From: JANPPS01 sp965246925 | GTDB taxonomy: Bacteria; Pseudomonadota; Alphaproteobacteria; Acetobacterales; Acetobacteraceae | Reading direction: 5' to 3' | DNA length: 64,000 nucleotides | Assembly (NCBI GenBank): GCA_965246925.1 | Contig: OZ251994.1 | Coordinates: forward strand, 930,001-994,000 | In this document: piece after piece, positions 19,003 to 27,712 of the stretch | Numbering within the stretch: position 1 is the first letter of the stretch | Layout: every line of letters begins with the position of its first letter | Translations under genes and position numbers: made by a program | Notes under the pieces: model-generated | Told to the model about the DNA's origin: nothing | Database searches by the model: none | The model's input: only the letters and a program-made list of their open reading frames with translations

Positions 19003-20073
19003 CTAGGTGTTGATCTGTTCCAAGGTGCGGCCCCGCGTCCGCGGCCCTAGCATCGCGATCGACAGCGCGATGACGCCCATGGCCGACACGATCACCGACA
19101 GCGCGCCGGGGACGCCGGCGCGGTCGAGCGCGAACGCGATCAGGAAGCCGCTCAGCATGCCCGACAACCGGCTCGCGGAATAAACGAAGCCGATCGCCAG
19201 CGCCCGGATGCGGGTTGGATACAACTCGGACTGGTAGGCGTGAAAGTTGAACGAAATGATCGTGGCGCCGATGGTGACGAGGCTGCCGGACAGCACGATC
19301 AACGGGCCATCGCGCACTTGGGAGAACGCAAGGCCCGAGGCGGCGACGAGGATGGCGGCGGTCACGATTTGCCACTTCCGCTCGAACCGGTCGGCGAAGG
19401 CGAGGCCCAGCAGCGGGCCGGCCGGTGTCAGCATGGCGATGCCCAGCGTGCAGCCGAGGCTCGCCGTGAGCGTCACACCCTGTTCTTGCAGGAAGGTCGG
19501 AATCCAGTTGGCGAAGCCGTAGAGGCCGATGGACTGGGCGAAGTGAAACAGCAGCAGCATGATGGTGCGGGGCGCGTGCACCCGGTCGAACAGTTCCTTG
19601 AACCGTCCGCGCTCCACCACCGCCACGACCGGACGGGGCGGCGCAAGGGGGCCGTCATGGCCGCGCAGCACGTCCGCCTCGATCGCATCCAGCACGGCCT
19701 CCGCCGCCGGGAGCCGGCCCTGTGCCGCGAGCCAGCGCGGGCTTTCCGGCAGGCCGGAGCGGATGAACCAGATCACCAGCGCGCCGGACGCCCCGGCCAC
19801 CACCACCCACCGCCAGCCGTCCACGCCCAAGGGAGCGATCGGCACGAGCTGCCAGGCGATCAGCGCGATGACCGGGACTGCCAGATAAGTGATGAATTGG
19901 TTTACCGCGAAAGCCCGGCCCCGGACCGCGGCTGGCACCAGCTCACATAGATACGCATCCGCCGTGACGAGTTCGACGCCAAGGCCGATGCCGGTCATCA
20001 AGCGCCAGAAATCGAGCCCGGCCGCATTCTGTTGCATCGCCATCATCACCGCCGACGCGGAGTCCCATAGCAA
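19003..20073 (-). pseudogene. MFS transporter (sugar/acid porter type), N-terminus deleted
   Basis: About 356 residues of an MFS transporter of usually 440-460 are present. The sequence begins inside what should be the third helix (LLWDSASAVMMAM), continues with WRLMTGIGLGVELVTADAYL and LVPAAVRGRAFAVNQF, and ends normally with PRTRGRTLEQINT. The first two to three helices and their start codon are missing; a TTG at 20073 is the only nearby start. The 5' end lies at a junction with the divergent GntR regulator, which has also lost its start, so one deletion appears to have removed both 5' ends and the promoters. Confidence 0.8.
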
Positions 20074-20089
20074 CTCCGGCAGACCGCCA

Positions 20090-20848
20090 CTGTCGCGCGC
20101 GGACGGGACGGCCCTTCACCGGCAGGTGTTCCTCGTGTTGCGGGAGCAGATTGCCCGCGGAACGCTAGTCGCCGGGGCGATGCTGCCGTCCGAGGATGTG
20201 CTGTGTGAGCAGTATGGCGTGTCGAAGATCACTATCCGGCGGGCGATAGCCGACTTGCGGGCGCAAGGCCTGCTGACCAGCCGGCAGGGGCGCGGGACGT
20301 CGGTGGCGAGCAGTTTGCCAGAACAGGCGGCGCCGCAGGGCCTGCTTGAATCGCTAAGCCGCACGGCACAGGAGACAGAGGCGGTGATCCTCGGCGTGGG
20401 TCTTGGCACGCCGCCCCCCACCATCGCCCGGCAGCTTGGCCTCACGCCAGAGCAGCCCGCGATCTATGCCGACCGGCTCCGCCTCCGGATCGGCACTCCT
20501 GTGATGGTGACTAAGTCCTGGGTGCCGGAAGAGATCGGCAAGGGGATCACGGCCGAAGAACTGTCCAAGCGCGCATTGTTCGACCTCTTGATGGCGAGAG
20601 GCGTGCGGTTTGGCCGCGTGGTGCAGGAGATCACCGCGGTGATCGCGTCGCCACGCTATGCCGACCATCTCGTGACCGAGGTGGGCAGTCCGTTGGTCCG
20701 GCTGTCCCGCCTGCTGTTCGACCAAAATGGCACTCCCGTGCAGCACCTCACGGTGCATCTGCGCCCGGACCGGAGCCGGATCATGATGGATATACGGCCA
20801 GACGCCATGAACACCCTATCGGCCGGAACGGTGGTGCACGACGAATGA
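20090..20848 (+). CDS. GntR/UTRA family transcriptional regulator, native start lost
   Basis: About 250 residues carry an intact GntR winged helix (LHRQVFLVLREQIARGTLVAG, then VSKITIRRAIADLRAQGLL) and a C-terminal UTRA effector domain (PAIYADRLRLRIGTPVMVTK). No ATG, GTG or TTG suits the expected N-terminus. The open frame instead runs back into the antisense of the MFS gene to 19889. The start given is the approximate first family-like codon, and translation could begin only from an upstream fusion frame or an internal codon. Probably the former regulator of the dicarboxylate cluster. Confidence 0.65.
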   Translation: MSRADGTALHRQVFLVLREQIARGTLVAGAMLPSEDVLCEQYGVSKITIRRAIADLRAQGLLTSRQGRGTSVASSLPEQAAPQGLLESLSRTAQETEAVILGVGLGTPPPTIARQLGLTPEQPAIYADRLRLRIGTPVMVTKSWVPEEIGKGITAEELSKRALFDLLMARGVRFGRVVQEITAVIASPRYADHLVTEVGSPLVRLSRLLFDQNGTPVQHLTVHLRPDRSRIMMDIRPDAMNTLSAGTVVHDE

Positions 20849-20918
20849 TTTGATCAGACTAGTTCAGCCACAACAAAAAAAACGACGAAACTGCGGATCA
20901 TACATTGGAGGAGACACT

Positions 20919-21110
20919 ATGAATACAAGTTTATTATTAGGAGCCGTATGTTTTTTCATTGTAACGGCGTCATTGCTACCGAAAAGCGCGAGAGCAGTCG
21001 AATACATCGATGGAGATTGGCGCATCAACCTCAGCGTGACCGCGACGATCGGGGCGGCAACTACAACGTCCGGACCGACCGGGATGTCGCCCTGGTCAGC
21101 GTGGGTGTGA
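20919..21110 (+). pseudogene. Remnant of an exported, possibly outer-membrane protein
   Basis: A convincing start (ATG 20919 with GGAGGAG upstream) encodes a 26-residue signal peptide ending ARA, followed by VEYIDGDWRINLSV. The codons here are AT-rich compared with the surroundings. After about 45 codons the frame becomes low in information (runs of Ala and Thr). A neighbouring frame, entered after 21040, reads RDDRGGNYNVRTDRDV and ends VSVGVKL at a stop, like the last strand of an outer-membrane barrel. The most economical reading is a signal peptide joined to a barrel tail by deletion plus frameshift. Family not recognised. Confidence 0.35.
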
Positions 21111-21132
21111 AACTATGAGCGCCTGCCCGGCG

Positions 21133-21534
21133 CTAGCGCGAGGTGCGTCCAAACGATCCCCGGCCCAGCCGGCTGGGCGCCAGCCCGGCATTCATCGCCG
21201 CCTCCGGCAATCCGGGCCACGCCGGAGGTATGCCGGTGATGACGGCGTGCACCACGGGCCGCGGCAGGGGCGCGTCCGGATCCTCTGTGACAAGCACGAT
21301 CTCGGCTGTGCCTGCGGGAATGCCGGACCAGTTAAGCGCCGGTGAGACATTGCCGCCTACCCCGGCCCCGGCATGGCGGCGCGGTATCGCCTGCCCTTCA
21401 GCGAACGCCGGACTAGTCAGCACGATCGTCTCGGGCACGCCCGCCAAGGCCGGGTGGCTCCACGCCAAGCGGCTCTCGCCCGCGCGCACTCTCCTCAAGG
21501 CCCGGCCAATCAGGCGGGCGGCAGTTTGTGGCAT
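21133..21534 (-). pseudogene. YbhB/YbcL-type (PEBP) protein, C-terminally truncated
   Basis: This 133-residue frame shows the PEBP-like YbhB/YbcL start: LAWSHPALAGVPETIVLTSP, then GGNVSPALNWSGIPAGTAEI and VTEDPDAPLPRPVVHAV. It stops shortly after LGRGSFGR. The family's last 60-70 residues, including the conserved GHGPHRYxF ligand-pocket segment, are missing. The 3' end abuts the exported-protein remnant on the other strand, so a deletion junction near 21110-21135 is likely. It could still make a short protein but probably not a functional one. Confidence 0.6.
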
Positions 21535-21541
21535 AACGGCG

Positions 21542-22645
21542 CTACTCCGCCTTGGGTGGGGGACGAATACCCAGCATCACCAGCATGGCGTTCCGCGCGT
21601 CCTCGTTCGGCACGACCTCCACCAGCAGCTCGGGCCAGCTGAGCCGGGCGCGGCGGATGGCCTCCTCCAAGGTCAGCGACAGCGGCGATTGCGGCTCGGA
21701 CTTCCGGAAAAACTCCGCAATGCGGGCAAGGTCTCGGAGCATGTCCTCGCGCGTCGCGGCGCGGGCGGCCGGGGCCGGGCGTGCCTCGCCCTCGGCGGCC
21801 GGCGCCTCTTCCACCGGTGCTTCGGCCTGCAACGGTTCGGCGCGGGCGGGGGCATATCGCATGGTGACGGCGATCAGGCTCTCCAGCAGCTCCCGAAGCC
21901 GTCGAGCCGGAGGAGCGTCCGGCCCGGCCTTCGCGTCCAACGCCGCAGCTAGGGCGTTCCAGGCCGCTAGGGCGGCGTCCAGTTGGCCGCGCAGCGCCGC
22001 ATAATGCTGCATTCCGGCCGCTAGCGCGTCACGCTCGACGTCGGCGAATACTGGGATTCCGGTGCTCAGCCGCGCTTTCTTCTTCGCCGCGTCACCAATC
22101 TTTTCGACGTCTTCTGCCTGCAGATATTGAAAGAACGATACCGGCTCCCCGTCCGGCTTGCGGAACATCGCCTGCTTCCGCAATGGCTGCAGCAGCGTGC
22201 CGTCCGCCTCCTGACCGTTCAGGCCGCCGAGCGGCGCCACCAGGGTCGCAATCCCATCCTCGTCGGGCGCGGGAAACAGGCCCGCATCCCAATACTGCTC
22301 GACCAGCCCCAGCATGAGATGAGCCCCGTCCGCCAAGCCCGCCGCGCCGGTGTCCCGAACCAGCGCCTCCGTCAGCCAGGCAGCCGCCTCCATGTCCTTC
22401 GCGCGCTCCGTCAGGATGCGTTGCGCCAGCTCCCGTACCGCGCGCCATTGCGGCGGCGTGCTGGTATCCGTCGTGCCGCCGCTATCGGCCTCCCGCTCCT
22501 GCGCCCGCGCCTCCGCCCTCGCGTCCCGCAGGCGATAATAGAGCGAGCCGGCGGTCGCATCCTCCCGCGGGTCCTGCCCGGCCGGGTTTTCGCCCGCAAT
22601 GGGCGCAAGCAGAGTTTCGAGCGGCAGGCCGGTCAGATCAGACAC
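21542..22645 (-). CDS. tssA: TssA, type VI secretion system sheath-assembly protein (ImpA N-terminal domain)
   Basis: This 367-residue protein has an ImpA_N domain near the start (LETLLAPIAGENPAGQDPR, then ERAKDMEAAAWLTEALVR), an Ala/Glu-rich linker at about 275-300 and a C-terminal region with LARIAEFFRKSEPQSPL. TssA proteins prime and cap growth of the contractile tail sheath on the baseplate. It is divergent from clpV with about 108 bases between. The usual tssB/C/E/F/G/J/K/L/M genes are not in the window. Confidence 0.88.
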   Translation of the reverse strand: MSDLTGLPLETLLAPIAGENPAGQDPREDATAGSLYYRLRDARAEARAQEREADSGGTTDTSTPPQWRAVRELAQRILTERAKDMEAAAWLTEALVRDTGAAGLADGAHLMLGLVEQYWDAGLFPAPDEDGIATLVAPLGGLNGQEADGTLLQPLRKQAMFRKPDGEPVSFFQYLQAEDVEKIGDAAKKKARLSTGIPVFADVERDALAAGMQHYAALRGQLDAALAAWNALAAALDAKAGPDAPPARRLRELLESLIAVTMRYAPARAEPLQAEAPVEEAPAAEGEARPAPAARAATREDMLRDLARIAEFFRKSEPQSPLSLTLEEAIRRARLSWPELLVEVVPNEDARNAMLVMLGIRPPPKAE

Positions 22646-22753
22646 GCGAATAAATCCTTCATATTCCTAAGCGTTGCAGGGTCTGGACAGCAATGCAACG
22701 GAGACTTACCCTGCCGATACGGTAACGCACCAAGTCACGACGAAGGGGCCTCT

Positions 22754-25390
22754 ATGGCGGCGCTCGACCTTAAGCCACTCATTGCGCGCCTAGACGACAC
22801 GTGCCGTCGTGCGCTGGAGGCGGCGGCCGGGTTCACCTTGTCGCGAAGCCACTACAACGTCGAAATCGAGCATTGGCTGGCCAAGCTGATCGACGTGCCA
22901 GGCTGTGATATCCTTTTGATCGCAAAGCATTACGAGGTCGATGAGGGCCGGTTGCGTGCCGATCTCAACCGCGCATTCGATAAGATGAAGACGGGCAACG
23001 CCCGGGCGCCGGGCCTGGCGCAAGAGATCGTCGCGGCGGCGAAGGAGGCTTGGCTGCTGGCGTCCGTAGAGCACGGCCTGTCCCGCATCCGCTCCGGCCA
23101 CTTGCTGTGGGCGCTGCTTGCCGATGAGACGCTGGCCCGGCACACCAGGGACATTTCAGGCCAATTCGGCCGCATAACGCCAGACGCGCTAAAACGTGAT
23201 CTAATCCGGATCACTGAGGGTGGCGCCGAACAGGACAGTGCGCCGGCCGAGGCCGCGCCGGGTCCGGACGGAGCGCCTCGCCCGGCCGCGGGGACCGCGG
23301 CGCTGGACCAGTTCACCCAGGATCTCACCGCCCGCGCCCGCGCCGGCAAGATCGACCCGATCCTGGGCCGCGACGCCGAGATCCGCCAGGTGATCGACAT
23401 CCTGACCCGGCGCCGTCAGAACAACCCGATCCTGACCGGTGAGGCCGGGGTCGGTAAGACCGCCGTGGTCGAGGGCTTCGCGCTCCGCATCGCCGAGGGC
23501 GACGTGCCGCCGGCGCTCCGCGACGTGTCGGTCCGCACCTTGGACCTGGGCCTGCTACAGGCCGGCGCCGGGGTGAAGGGGGAGTTCGAGAACCGGCTGA
23601 AGCAGGTGATCGAGGAGGTGCGGGCCAGCCCCAAGCCCATTATCCTGTTCATCGATGAGGCGCATACGCTGATCGGCGCGGGCGGTCAGGCCGGGCAGGG
23701 CGACGCGGCCAACCTGCTGAAGCCCGCGCTGGCCCGTGGCGAACTGCGGACCATCGCCGCCACGACCTGGGCGGAATACAAGAAATATTTCGAAAAGGAC
23801 GCGGCGCTGACCCGGCGCTTCCAGACCGTGAAAGTCGAGGAGCCGACCGAGGCCGTGGCCATCGCCATGATCCGCGGCCTGGTCGCGACCTTGGAGGCGC
23901 ATCACAAGGTGCGCATCCTAGATGAGGCCGTAAGCGAGGCCGTGCGCCTGTCCGCCCGGTTCATCCCCTCCCGTCAGCTGCCGGACAAGGGCGTTTCCTT
24001 GATCGACACCGCCTGCGCCCGGGTCGCGATGAGCCAGTCGGCGGTGCCGGCGCCGATCGAGGACCTCCGGCGCCGGACCGTGCTGATCGATACCGAGCTC
24101 GCGATCCTAGACCGCGAAGCGCTGGCCGGCGGCGCGCACGCCCCGCGCCAGGAGGAGCTGCATACCGAACGGGACGCGGCGCAGCATAGCCTGTCGGCGC
24201 TCGAGGAGCGGTGGGAGAGGGAGAAGGGGCTGGCCGCCCGCATGGCCGAAGCGCGGACGACGCTGGAGGGCGCGGGCCCGGACTCGCCGCCCTGCACCCA
24301 GACCACGGCGCGCGATCAGCTGTCGGCGCTTACCTCCGAGCTGCATGCGCTGCAGGGCGAGCAACCTCTCATTCACCCCGTGGTGGACGGGCAGGCGGTC
24401 GCGGAGATCGTCGAGGGCTGGACCGGCATCCCGGCCGGGCGCATGCGGGCGGACGAGATCCAGAGCGTGCTGAACCTGCGCGAGCGGCTGGAGAAGCGCA
24501 TCATCGGTCAGCCGCATGCGCTGGACGCGGTCGCGCAGGCGATCCGCACATCCCGGGCCAAGCTGACCGATCCACGCAAGCCGATCGGCGTGTTCCTGAT
24601 GGTCGGCACGTCCGGGGTGGGCAAGACCGAGACGGCGCTGGCGCTGGCGGACTTGTTGTATGGTGGTGAGCAAAATGTGACCACCATCAACATGACTGAG
24701 TTCAAGGAAGAGCATAAGGTCAGCCTGCTGATGGGTAGCCCGCCGGGCTATGTGGGCTATGGGGAGGGCGGCATCCTGACTGAGGCCGTGCGTCGCCGCC
24801 CCTATTCCGTGATCTTGCTGGACGAAATGGAAAAAGCGCATCCTGGAGTGCAGGACGTGTTCTTCCAAGTGTTCGACAAAGGGAATATGAAGGACGGAGA
24901 GGGACGGGATATCGACTTCAAGAACTGCGTCATTATCATGACCAGCAATGCGGGGACGGATCTCATCACGAAGCTGTTTGCCGACCCTGAGAGTGCGCCG
25001 GATGCTGCGGGCCTGGCGGAGGCGTTGCGCCCGGAGCTGGCGAAGCATTTTAAGCCTGCCTTTCTAGGGCGCGTGTCCCTGGTGCCTTACTTCCCACTTT
25101 CGCCCGATATCATCCGCCAGATCGTGGGTTTGCAGCTGGACCGTATCCGCCGCCGGGTGTGGGACAGCTACCGCGCCGGCATGGATTGGGCGCCCGAGTT
25201 GCTGGATGTGATCGCCGCGCGCTGCACCGAAAACGCTTCGGGCGCCCGCAATGTGGAGAACATCTTGTCCCGAACGCTGTTGCCGGAGTTATCGGCACAC
25301 GTCCTGTCCCGCCTGGCCGACGGTGGGACGGTTGAAAAGGTGCATGTCGGCGTCGATCCCAGTGGATCCTTCGACTACGCCGTGCATTGA
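22754..25390 (+). CDS. clpV: ClpV/TssH, type VI secretion sheath-recycling AAA+ ATPase
   Basis: This 878-residue ClpV1-type protein has a Clp N domain (about 1-150) that binds the contracted VipA/B sheath, then two AAA+ modules. The first has Walker A GEAGVGKTA and IILFIDEAHTLIGAGG, the second Walker A GTSGVGKTE with SVILLDEMEKAHPGVQ. A coiled-coil M domain lies between them. I chose ATG 22754 because the family N-terminus begins at once (MAALDLKPLIARLDDTC) and the length matches. The open frame upstream only mirrors tssA. hcp follows 27 bases downstream. Confidence 0.95.
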   Translation: MAALDLKPLIARLDDTCRRALEAAAGFTLSRSHYNVEIEHWLAKLIDVPGCDILLIAKHYEVDEGRLRADLNRAFDKMKTGNARAPGLAQEIVAAAKEAWLLASVEHGLSRIRSGHLLWALLADETLARHTRDISGQFGRITPDALKRDLIRITEGGAEQDSAPAEAAPGPDGAPRPAAGTAALDQFTQDLTARARAGKIDPILGRDAEIRQVIDILTRRRQNNPILTGEAGVGKTAVVEGFALRIAEGDVPPALRDVSVRTLDLGLLQAGAGVKGEFENRLKQVIEEVRASPKPIILFIDEAHTLIGAGGQAGQGDAANLLKPALARGELRTIAATTWAEYKKYFEKDAALTRRFQTVKVEEPTEAVAIAMIRGLVATLEAHHKVRILDEAVSEAVRLSARFIPSRQLPDKGVSLIDTACARVAMSQSAVPAPIEDLRRRTVLIDTELAILDREALAGGAHAPRQEELHTERDAAQHSLSALEERWEREKGLAARMAEARTTLEGAGPDSPPCTQTTARDQLSALTSELHALQGEQPLIHPVVDGQAVAEIVEGWTGIPAGRMRADEIQSVLNLRERLEKRIIGQPHALDAVAQAIRTSRAKLTDPRKPIGVFLMVGTSGVGKTETALALADLLYGGEQNVTTINMTEFKEEHKVSLLMGSPPGYVGYGEGGILTEAVRRRPYSVILLDEMEKAHPGVQDVFFQVFDKGNMKDGEGRDIDFKNCVIIMTSNAGTDLITKLFADPESAPDAAGLAEALRPELAKHFKPAFLGRVSLVPYFPLSPDIIRQIVGLQLDRIRRRVWDSYRAGMDWAPELLDVIAARCTENASGARNVENILSRTLLPELSAHVLSRLADGGTVEKVHVGVDPSGSFDYAVH

Positions 25391-25417
25391 GATCAGACCA
25401 CAACAAGGGAGACTAGC

Positions 25418-25900
25418 ATGCCGATTTATGTGAACTACGACAATCTGGCGGTTAAGGGCGACGTGACCGAGGGCGATCATGTCAACTGGATCGAAGCGAA
25501 GTCCATTCAGTGGGGCCTGGGCCGCGGCATCAGCAGCCCGACCGGCGCCAGCGCGGACCGTGAGAGCACGGCGCCGAGCATCAGCGAAGTGGTGATCACG
25601 AAGGACCAGGACATCGCGACGATCGGCATCGTGACTGCCGCGCTGCAGGGTGACGGCGTGAAGGTCGTGATCCACTTCTGCCGCACGAACAAGGACAAGA
25701 TGGACGTCTATCTCAAGATCGAGCTCGAGAACGTCATGATCAGCGGCTACAGCGTCAGCAGCGGTGGCGACCGCCCGAGCGAGAGCGTTTCCCTGAACTT
25801 CACCAAGGTGACGGTGCTGGGCACGCAAATGGGCAAGGACGGCAAGGCCGCCGAGAACGCCAACATCAGCTACGACCTCTCCACGGCCGTCGCGGCGTAA
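25418..25900 (+). CDS. hcp: Hcp/TssD, type VI secretion tube protein
   Basis: This 160-residue secreted tube subunit begins MPIYVNYDNLAVKGDVTE and has the Hcp beta-barrel pattern VVITKDQDIATIGIVTAAL and VKVVIHFCRTNKDKMDVYLK. Hexameric rings stack to form the inner tube and act as effector carriers. It lies just behind clpV on the same strand, and a hairpin follows the stop, so clpV-hcp is probably one transcript ending here. Confidence 0.92.
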   Translation: MPIYVNYDNLAVKGDVTEGDHVNWIEAKSIQWGLGRGISSPTGASADRESTAPSISEVVITKDQDIATIGIVTAALQGDGVKVVIHFCRTNKDKMDVYLKIELENVMISGYSVSSGGDRPSESVSLNFTKVTVLGTQMGKDGKAAENANISYDLSTAVAA

Positions 25901-25918
25901 GTCAGCCGGTTTGCGGAA

Positions 25919-25946
25919 CGGTGGAATGCTGGGCTGCATTCCACCA
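25919..25946 (+). terminator. Hairpin after hcp
   Basis: GGTGGAATGC pairs with GCATTCCACC (10 bp) around a six-base loop, 19 bases after the hcp stop. There is no strong T tract, so it may be a Rho-assisted terminator or an RNA-stabilising structure. Confidence 0.45.
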
Positions 25947-26007
25947 CCCGGACCGAAGCAGCACAACATCGGCTCAGATCGACGGTCCGAGCCGATGTCT
26001 TGCCGGT

Positions 26008-26160
26008 CTATCGAAGATGCTGGAAGTTCAAGACGTCCATACCCGGTATCTCAGCCTGGATAGAGATTGGGTTGTCATTCGTCAGTAACGTGACGCCAGC
26101 GCCGTTCTGATCAATGCTGCACTGATGCCGCAGCACACTGTCCGAAAGGTCGCACCCCAC
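26008..26160 (-). other. Possible small ORF or gene remnant in a 498-base gap
   Basis: The gap between hcp and the M29 peptidase (25901-26398) has no confident gene. On the minus strand a 50-codon frame can start at a GTG (26160) and reads VGCDLSDSVLRHQCSIDQN then DNPISIQAEIPGMDVL before a TAG at 26008. Its composition is less GC-rich than nearby genes and it looks protein-like. The frame is open a little further upstream without a better start. No family recognised. It could be a decayed T6SS-linked cargo or immunity gene, but nothing in the sequence proves it. Confidence 0.2.
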
Positions 26161-26196
26161 TAATACAGGACTCGGACGCGTTGACCCACCCTACAC

Positions 26197-26285
26197 CGTC
26201 ATCGCGAGCCCGCTTGGGCGTGGCGATCCAGGGTGATAAGCCTGCTCATGGCGCCCTGGATCGCCACGCTGCGCTCGCGATGACG
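26197..26285. repeat. Long two-part inverted repeat (REP/BIME-like element)
   Basis: Outer arms CGTCATCGCGAGC (26197-26209) and GCTCGCGATGACG (26273-26285) pair 13/13. Inner arms GCGTGGCGATCCAGGG (26218-26233) and its complement (26254-26269) pair 16/16. The motif resembles the interspersed GTCATTGCGAGC...GCAATCCAG palindromes common in alphaproteobacterial intergenic regions. It lies between hcp and the convergent peptidase gene and could act as a bidirectional terminator. Confidence 0.8.
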
Positions 26286-26398
26286 TTGATGGTGGAGTCC
26301 TTGCGCCCGAGTTCTAGTATAATCTGCTGTTTCCAGGCTGGCTCTGTTCTTCATCGAGAGAACACGACCGTCCGGTGAAATGGTCAGCACTTGGAAGC

Positions 26399-27646
26399 CT
26401 AGACCCACTCACCCCGGCGCATCAGCGGTTCGGCCGTGCCATCTGCCGCCACGCCGTCCACGTCGATCTCGCCGGAGCCGATCATCCAGTCGATGTGAAT
26501 GAGGCTGGTGTTTGCACCGCGCTCAGCCAGCTCCGCCGGGCTCGCCTCGTTGCCGCCCATCAGAGCCGTCGTATAGGCCTGGCCCAGCGCGATATGGCTC
26601 GCCGCGTTCTCGTCATACAGCGTGTTGAAGAACAGCAGCCCGCTCGCGCTGATCGGTGACGAGTTCGGCACCAGCGCCACCTCCCCCAGCCGACGGGCAC
26701 CCTCATCCGTGGCTAAAACCTTGTTCAGCACATCTTCCCCGGTGCGCGCCCGCGCCTCGGTAATGACCCCCGCCTCGAACCGGACCGCCATGTCCTGGAT
26801 GAGCGTCCCCTGGTAGCTGAGCGGCTTCGTGCTGCGCACCTGGCCGTCCACGCGCCGGCAGTGCGGGGTGGTGAACACCTCCTCGGTCGGGATGTTCGGG
26901 TTGCACAGGATGCCTGACTGGCTCGGCTTGGCACCCCCCAGCCACAAATGGCCATCCGACAAGCCAATGCGCAAATCCGTGCCCGGTCCGCGATACTGCA
27001 GGGCGGCATAGCGCTTTTCGTTCAGGTATTCGGTGCGCGTTGCCAGCGCCCGGTTATGCGCATACCACGCCTCGATCGGGTCGGCTTCGTCCACCCGGCT
27101 TGCGGCAAAGATCGCGTCCCATAGCTTGGCCACCGCCTCCATCTCCGGCAGCTCCGGAAACATCGTCCGCGCCCAGGCGGGGGTCGCGTAGCTTACGATA
27201 CTCCAGTTGGTGGCAAAGCTCGTGATCAGCTCCATGGCCGGGCGATAGGCGATGGAGCGGGCCTTGTTGGCGCGCGACACTTGCGCCGGGTCCTGCGTGG
27301 CCAGCAGCATCGGGTCATCCCCAGCGATCGCTAGGCGGGCCGCGCCCGCCTTGAACGCCGCCGCCATGCCGTCGAACAGCCAGCCCGGCGCCGTGTCGAA
27401 CGCCCCGTCCGGCGCATGCTGATACCGCGCCAGCGTACAGGCATCATCGGACAGCAGCGTCGTGACCAGCGACGCCCCCGCCTGATAGGCATGTTCGGTG
27501 ATGCGCCGGACCAGCGGCATACTGTCCATCGGCGCCGTCAGAACCACCTCCTGCCCCGGTTGCAGCCCGAGCCCAACGCGGACGGCAATCTCCGCCAAAC
27601 GGTCGAGGCGGGCGGTGAAGGCCTGGGACGGGGCAATGGCGTTCAT
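26399..27646 (-). CDS. Aminopeptidase, M29 (thermophilic metalloprotease) family
   Basis: This 415-residue cytosolic metallo-aminopeptidase of family M29 has the typical opening LAEIAVRVGLGLQPGQEVVL, central IEAWYAHNRALATRTEYLN, and C-terminal EERGAN-like segment ELAERGANTSLIHIDWMIGS containing metal ligands and the conserved His-Asp. I chose ATG 27646 because the family N-terminus starts there; the longer frame upstream is antisense to the Uma2 gene. Broad-specificity removal of N-terminal residues is expected. It is divergent from the Uma2-family gene. Confidence 0.9.
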   Translation of the reverse strand: MNAIAPSQAFTARLDRLAEIAVRVGLGLQPGQEVVLTAPMDSMPLVRRITEHAYQAGASLVTTLLSDDACTLARYQHAPDGAFDTAPGWLFDGMAAAFKAGAARLAIAGDDPMLLATQDPAQVSRANKARSIAYRPAMELITSFATNWSIVSYATPAWARTMFPELPEMEAVAKLWDAIFAASRVDEADPIEAWYAHNRALATRTEYLNEKRYAALQYRGPGTDLRIGLSDGHLWLGGAKPSQSGILCNPNIPTEEVFTTPHCRRVDGQVRSTKPLSYQGTLIQDMAVRFEAGVITEARARTGEDVLNKVLATDEGARRLGEVALVPNSSPISASGLLFFNTLYDENAASHIALGQAYTTALMGGNEASPAELAERGANTSLIHIDWMIGSGEIDVDGVAADGTAEPLMRRGEWV

Positions 27647-27712
27647 GAGCTGTCTCCACAATGGAACGGACGGTCGATACAGTCTTATATAGGAGCATGG
27701 GGAAGGCAGGCC

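Noticed and set aside
19240..19950. 236-codon plus-strand frame
   Set aside because: Mirror frame of the MFS transporter with Arg/Glu-rich composition and no motifs.
22127..22753. N-terminal extension of the ClpV frame by 209 codons
   Set aside because: It is antisense to tssA, rich in Arg/Leu, and unlike any Clp N-terminus; ATG 22754 fits the family length.
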